Notes under the pieces: generated by a model
Told to the model about the DNA's origin: nothing
Database searches by the model: none
The model's input: the letters and a program-made list of their open reading frames with translations, nothing else
NCBI RefSeq assembly: GCF_000341735.1
Contig: NZ_KB455575.1
Coordinates: 2,195,801 to 2,259,800, forward strand
Length of the DNA: 64,000 bases
Direction: 5' to 3'
From: Methylotuvimicrobium buryatense 5G
GTDB taxonomy: Bacteria > Pseudomonadota > Gammaproteobacteria > Methylococcales > Methylomonadaceae
Part shown: in pieces, positions 63,179-64,000 of the stretch
Numbering within the stretch: position 1 is the stretch's first letter
How the letters are laid out: the number at the start of each line of letters is the position of its first letter
Program-made: the position numbers and the translations under genes

Positions 63179-64000
63179 TCAGGCAAACGCACCTATCATT
63201 CCCGCCCGCCAATGGGCAAACAAGTTTGGATGTTGATCTGCAATCTTCTCCAGAAACAGCATTGCCTTTATTTTATGCTGGCGTAGCGGCTTGAACTTTC
63301 GTCTTACCCACCTCACCAGAGTCATGTTGACGTGACGACACATACCATATAACGCAGATCGGGTATAACAACCATAATAGCCTATCCATCCCCTAATGAT
63401 GGGATTCAACCATTGTGCTATTTGCCCTAAGCTCAACTCGGTACGCGTTCTGACTCGTAACTTTCTGACCTTTCCTCGCATTGACTTCAGCGCCGCTTTA
63501 CTCACCGCCGGCGTAAAGTTTACAAACACACTGTTTCTTTTGCGATTCCTACACAGTCGCCGTCTGAACGTATACCCCAGAAAATCAAAGGAGGTATGCT
63601 TATAGCGCCCTTTGCGACTTCCATCTTTACAGTAAACAATCTTGGTTTTCACCGGATGAAGTTCAAGCCCACAGGACTGAAAGCGTTGTTTCAGTGCTTC
63701 CAGCATGTGCTTGGCTTCTGCCTCACTCCGGCAGTGCACCAGACCATCATCGGCATAACGACACCAGGGTGTATCCGAGTAGTGCTTTTGCAACCATTTG
63801 TCGAAGACATAGTGCAGAAACAGATTACTGAGCACCGGACTGACAACTCCACCTTGTGGCGTGCCTTTTCCCCGGCTACTCAATTCCCCATTGGGCATCT
63901 GCATCGGCACCGTCAACCAGCGCTCGATATACAATCTCACCCAAGCCGTATCGGTATGCTTATAGACCGCTTTAAGCAATAGATCATGCGGTATATTGTC
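63179..64000 (-). CDS. ltrA: Group II intron reverse transcriptase/maturase (5' part outside window)
   Basis: The frame is open to the window end (last codons DNIPHDLLLKAVYKH), so only the C-terminal 273 residues are seen. They include GTPQGGVVSPVLSNLFLHYVF (RT motif 4), CRYADDGLVHC with the catalytic YADD (motif 5), and SFDFLGYTFRRR (motif 7). The maturase X domain follows, with LNPIIRGWIGYYGCYTRSALYGMCRHVN. No H-N-H endonuclease domain follows, so this is a D/En-minus form. The catalytic residues are intact and domain V follows at once, so the intron may be functional; its 5' end must be checked outside the window. Confidence 0.93.
   Translation of the reverse strand, partial: DNIPHDLLLKAVYKHTDTAWVRLYIERWLTVPMQMPNGELSSRGKGTPQGGVVSPVLSNLFLHYVFDKWLQKHYSDTPWCRYADDGLVHCRSEAEAKHMLEALKQRFQSCGLELHPVKTKIVYCKDGSRKGRYKHTSFDFLGYTFRRRLCRNRKRNSVFVNFTPAVSKAALKSMRGKVRKLRVRTRTELSLGQIAQWLNPIIRGWIGYYGCYTRSALYGMCRHVNMTLVRWVRRKFKPLRQHKIKAMLFLEKIADQHPNLFAHWRAGMIGAFA

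Noticed and set aside
62974..63294. 106-residue open frame on the plus strand
   Set aside because: It runs across intron domains V and VI and the end of the reverse transcriptase gene on the other strand; no family resemblance.
1..64000. tRNA or rRNA genes
   Set aside because: I looked for tRNA T-loop words and acceptor stems in the gene gaps and found none that fold; a tRNAscan run would settle it.

Overview
The window looks like chromosome from a gammaproteobacterium of moderate GC. The order rpsB-tsf divergent from map-glnD is the classical gammaproteobacterial arrangement. The GltB, CysJ, RapA, EpmA/EF-P/EpmB, UbiF-like and BluB/CobT proteins all fit that class. The mix of a copper oxidase, UMF1 transporter, TPR lipoprotein, large two-partner adhesin and many short palindromic repeats suggests an aquatic type I methanotroph (Methylococcales), but this is inference: no methane-oxidation gene is present.

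Layout. 1-5.5 kb: translation and nitrogen-sensing genes (tsf, rpsB, map, glnD). 5.7-9.7 kb: small PilZ protein, membrane-anchored multicopper oxidase, UbiF-like hydroxylase. 10.2-20.6 kb: an unusually long GltB-like protein, a CysJ-type diflavin reductase and RapA. 20.6-24.2 kb: a conserved hypothetical gene and the EF-P lysylation module (efp-epmA divergent from epmB), with 18 copies of a 7-bp repeat just after epmA. 24.2-31.4 kb: mixed single genes (uncharacterised 513-aa protein, 5'-nucleotidase, two lipoproteins, UMF1-type transporter, thioredoxin-fold protein) separated by related palindromic elements. 31.6-56.6 kb: envelope island. 56.6-58.1 kb: gene-free, with an IS1380-like remnant and repeats. 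58.1-62.6 kb: overlapping cobalamin lower-ligand/nucleotide-loop operon (cobD/cobC-type, cbiB, thrB-like, bluB, cobT). 62.7-64 kb: truncated DUF29 gene and the 3' part of a group II intron with its reverse transcriptase, running off the window end.

The envelope island is the most interesting part. On the minus strand lies exbB-exbD-tonB-porin-coiled-coil protein, then a TPR lipoprotein. Divergent from it, across a 479-bp intergenic region, lie a PstS-like secreted binding protein, a TpsB/FhaC transporter, a 3437-residue TpsA adhesin and a PKD-repeat protein. The ExbB carries a DUF2341 plus LamG-like periplasmic module ahead of its proton-channel domain. The layout suggests a dedicated energised surface system, perhaps for binding or importing a ligand captured by the PstS-like protein. 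Its function is not known to me.

Short palindromic elements occur in many intergenic gaps. Copies in the same subfamily differ by paired changes in both arms, so the hairpin itself seems to be maintained.
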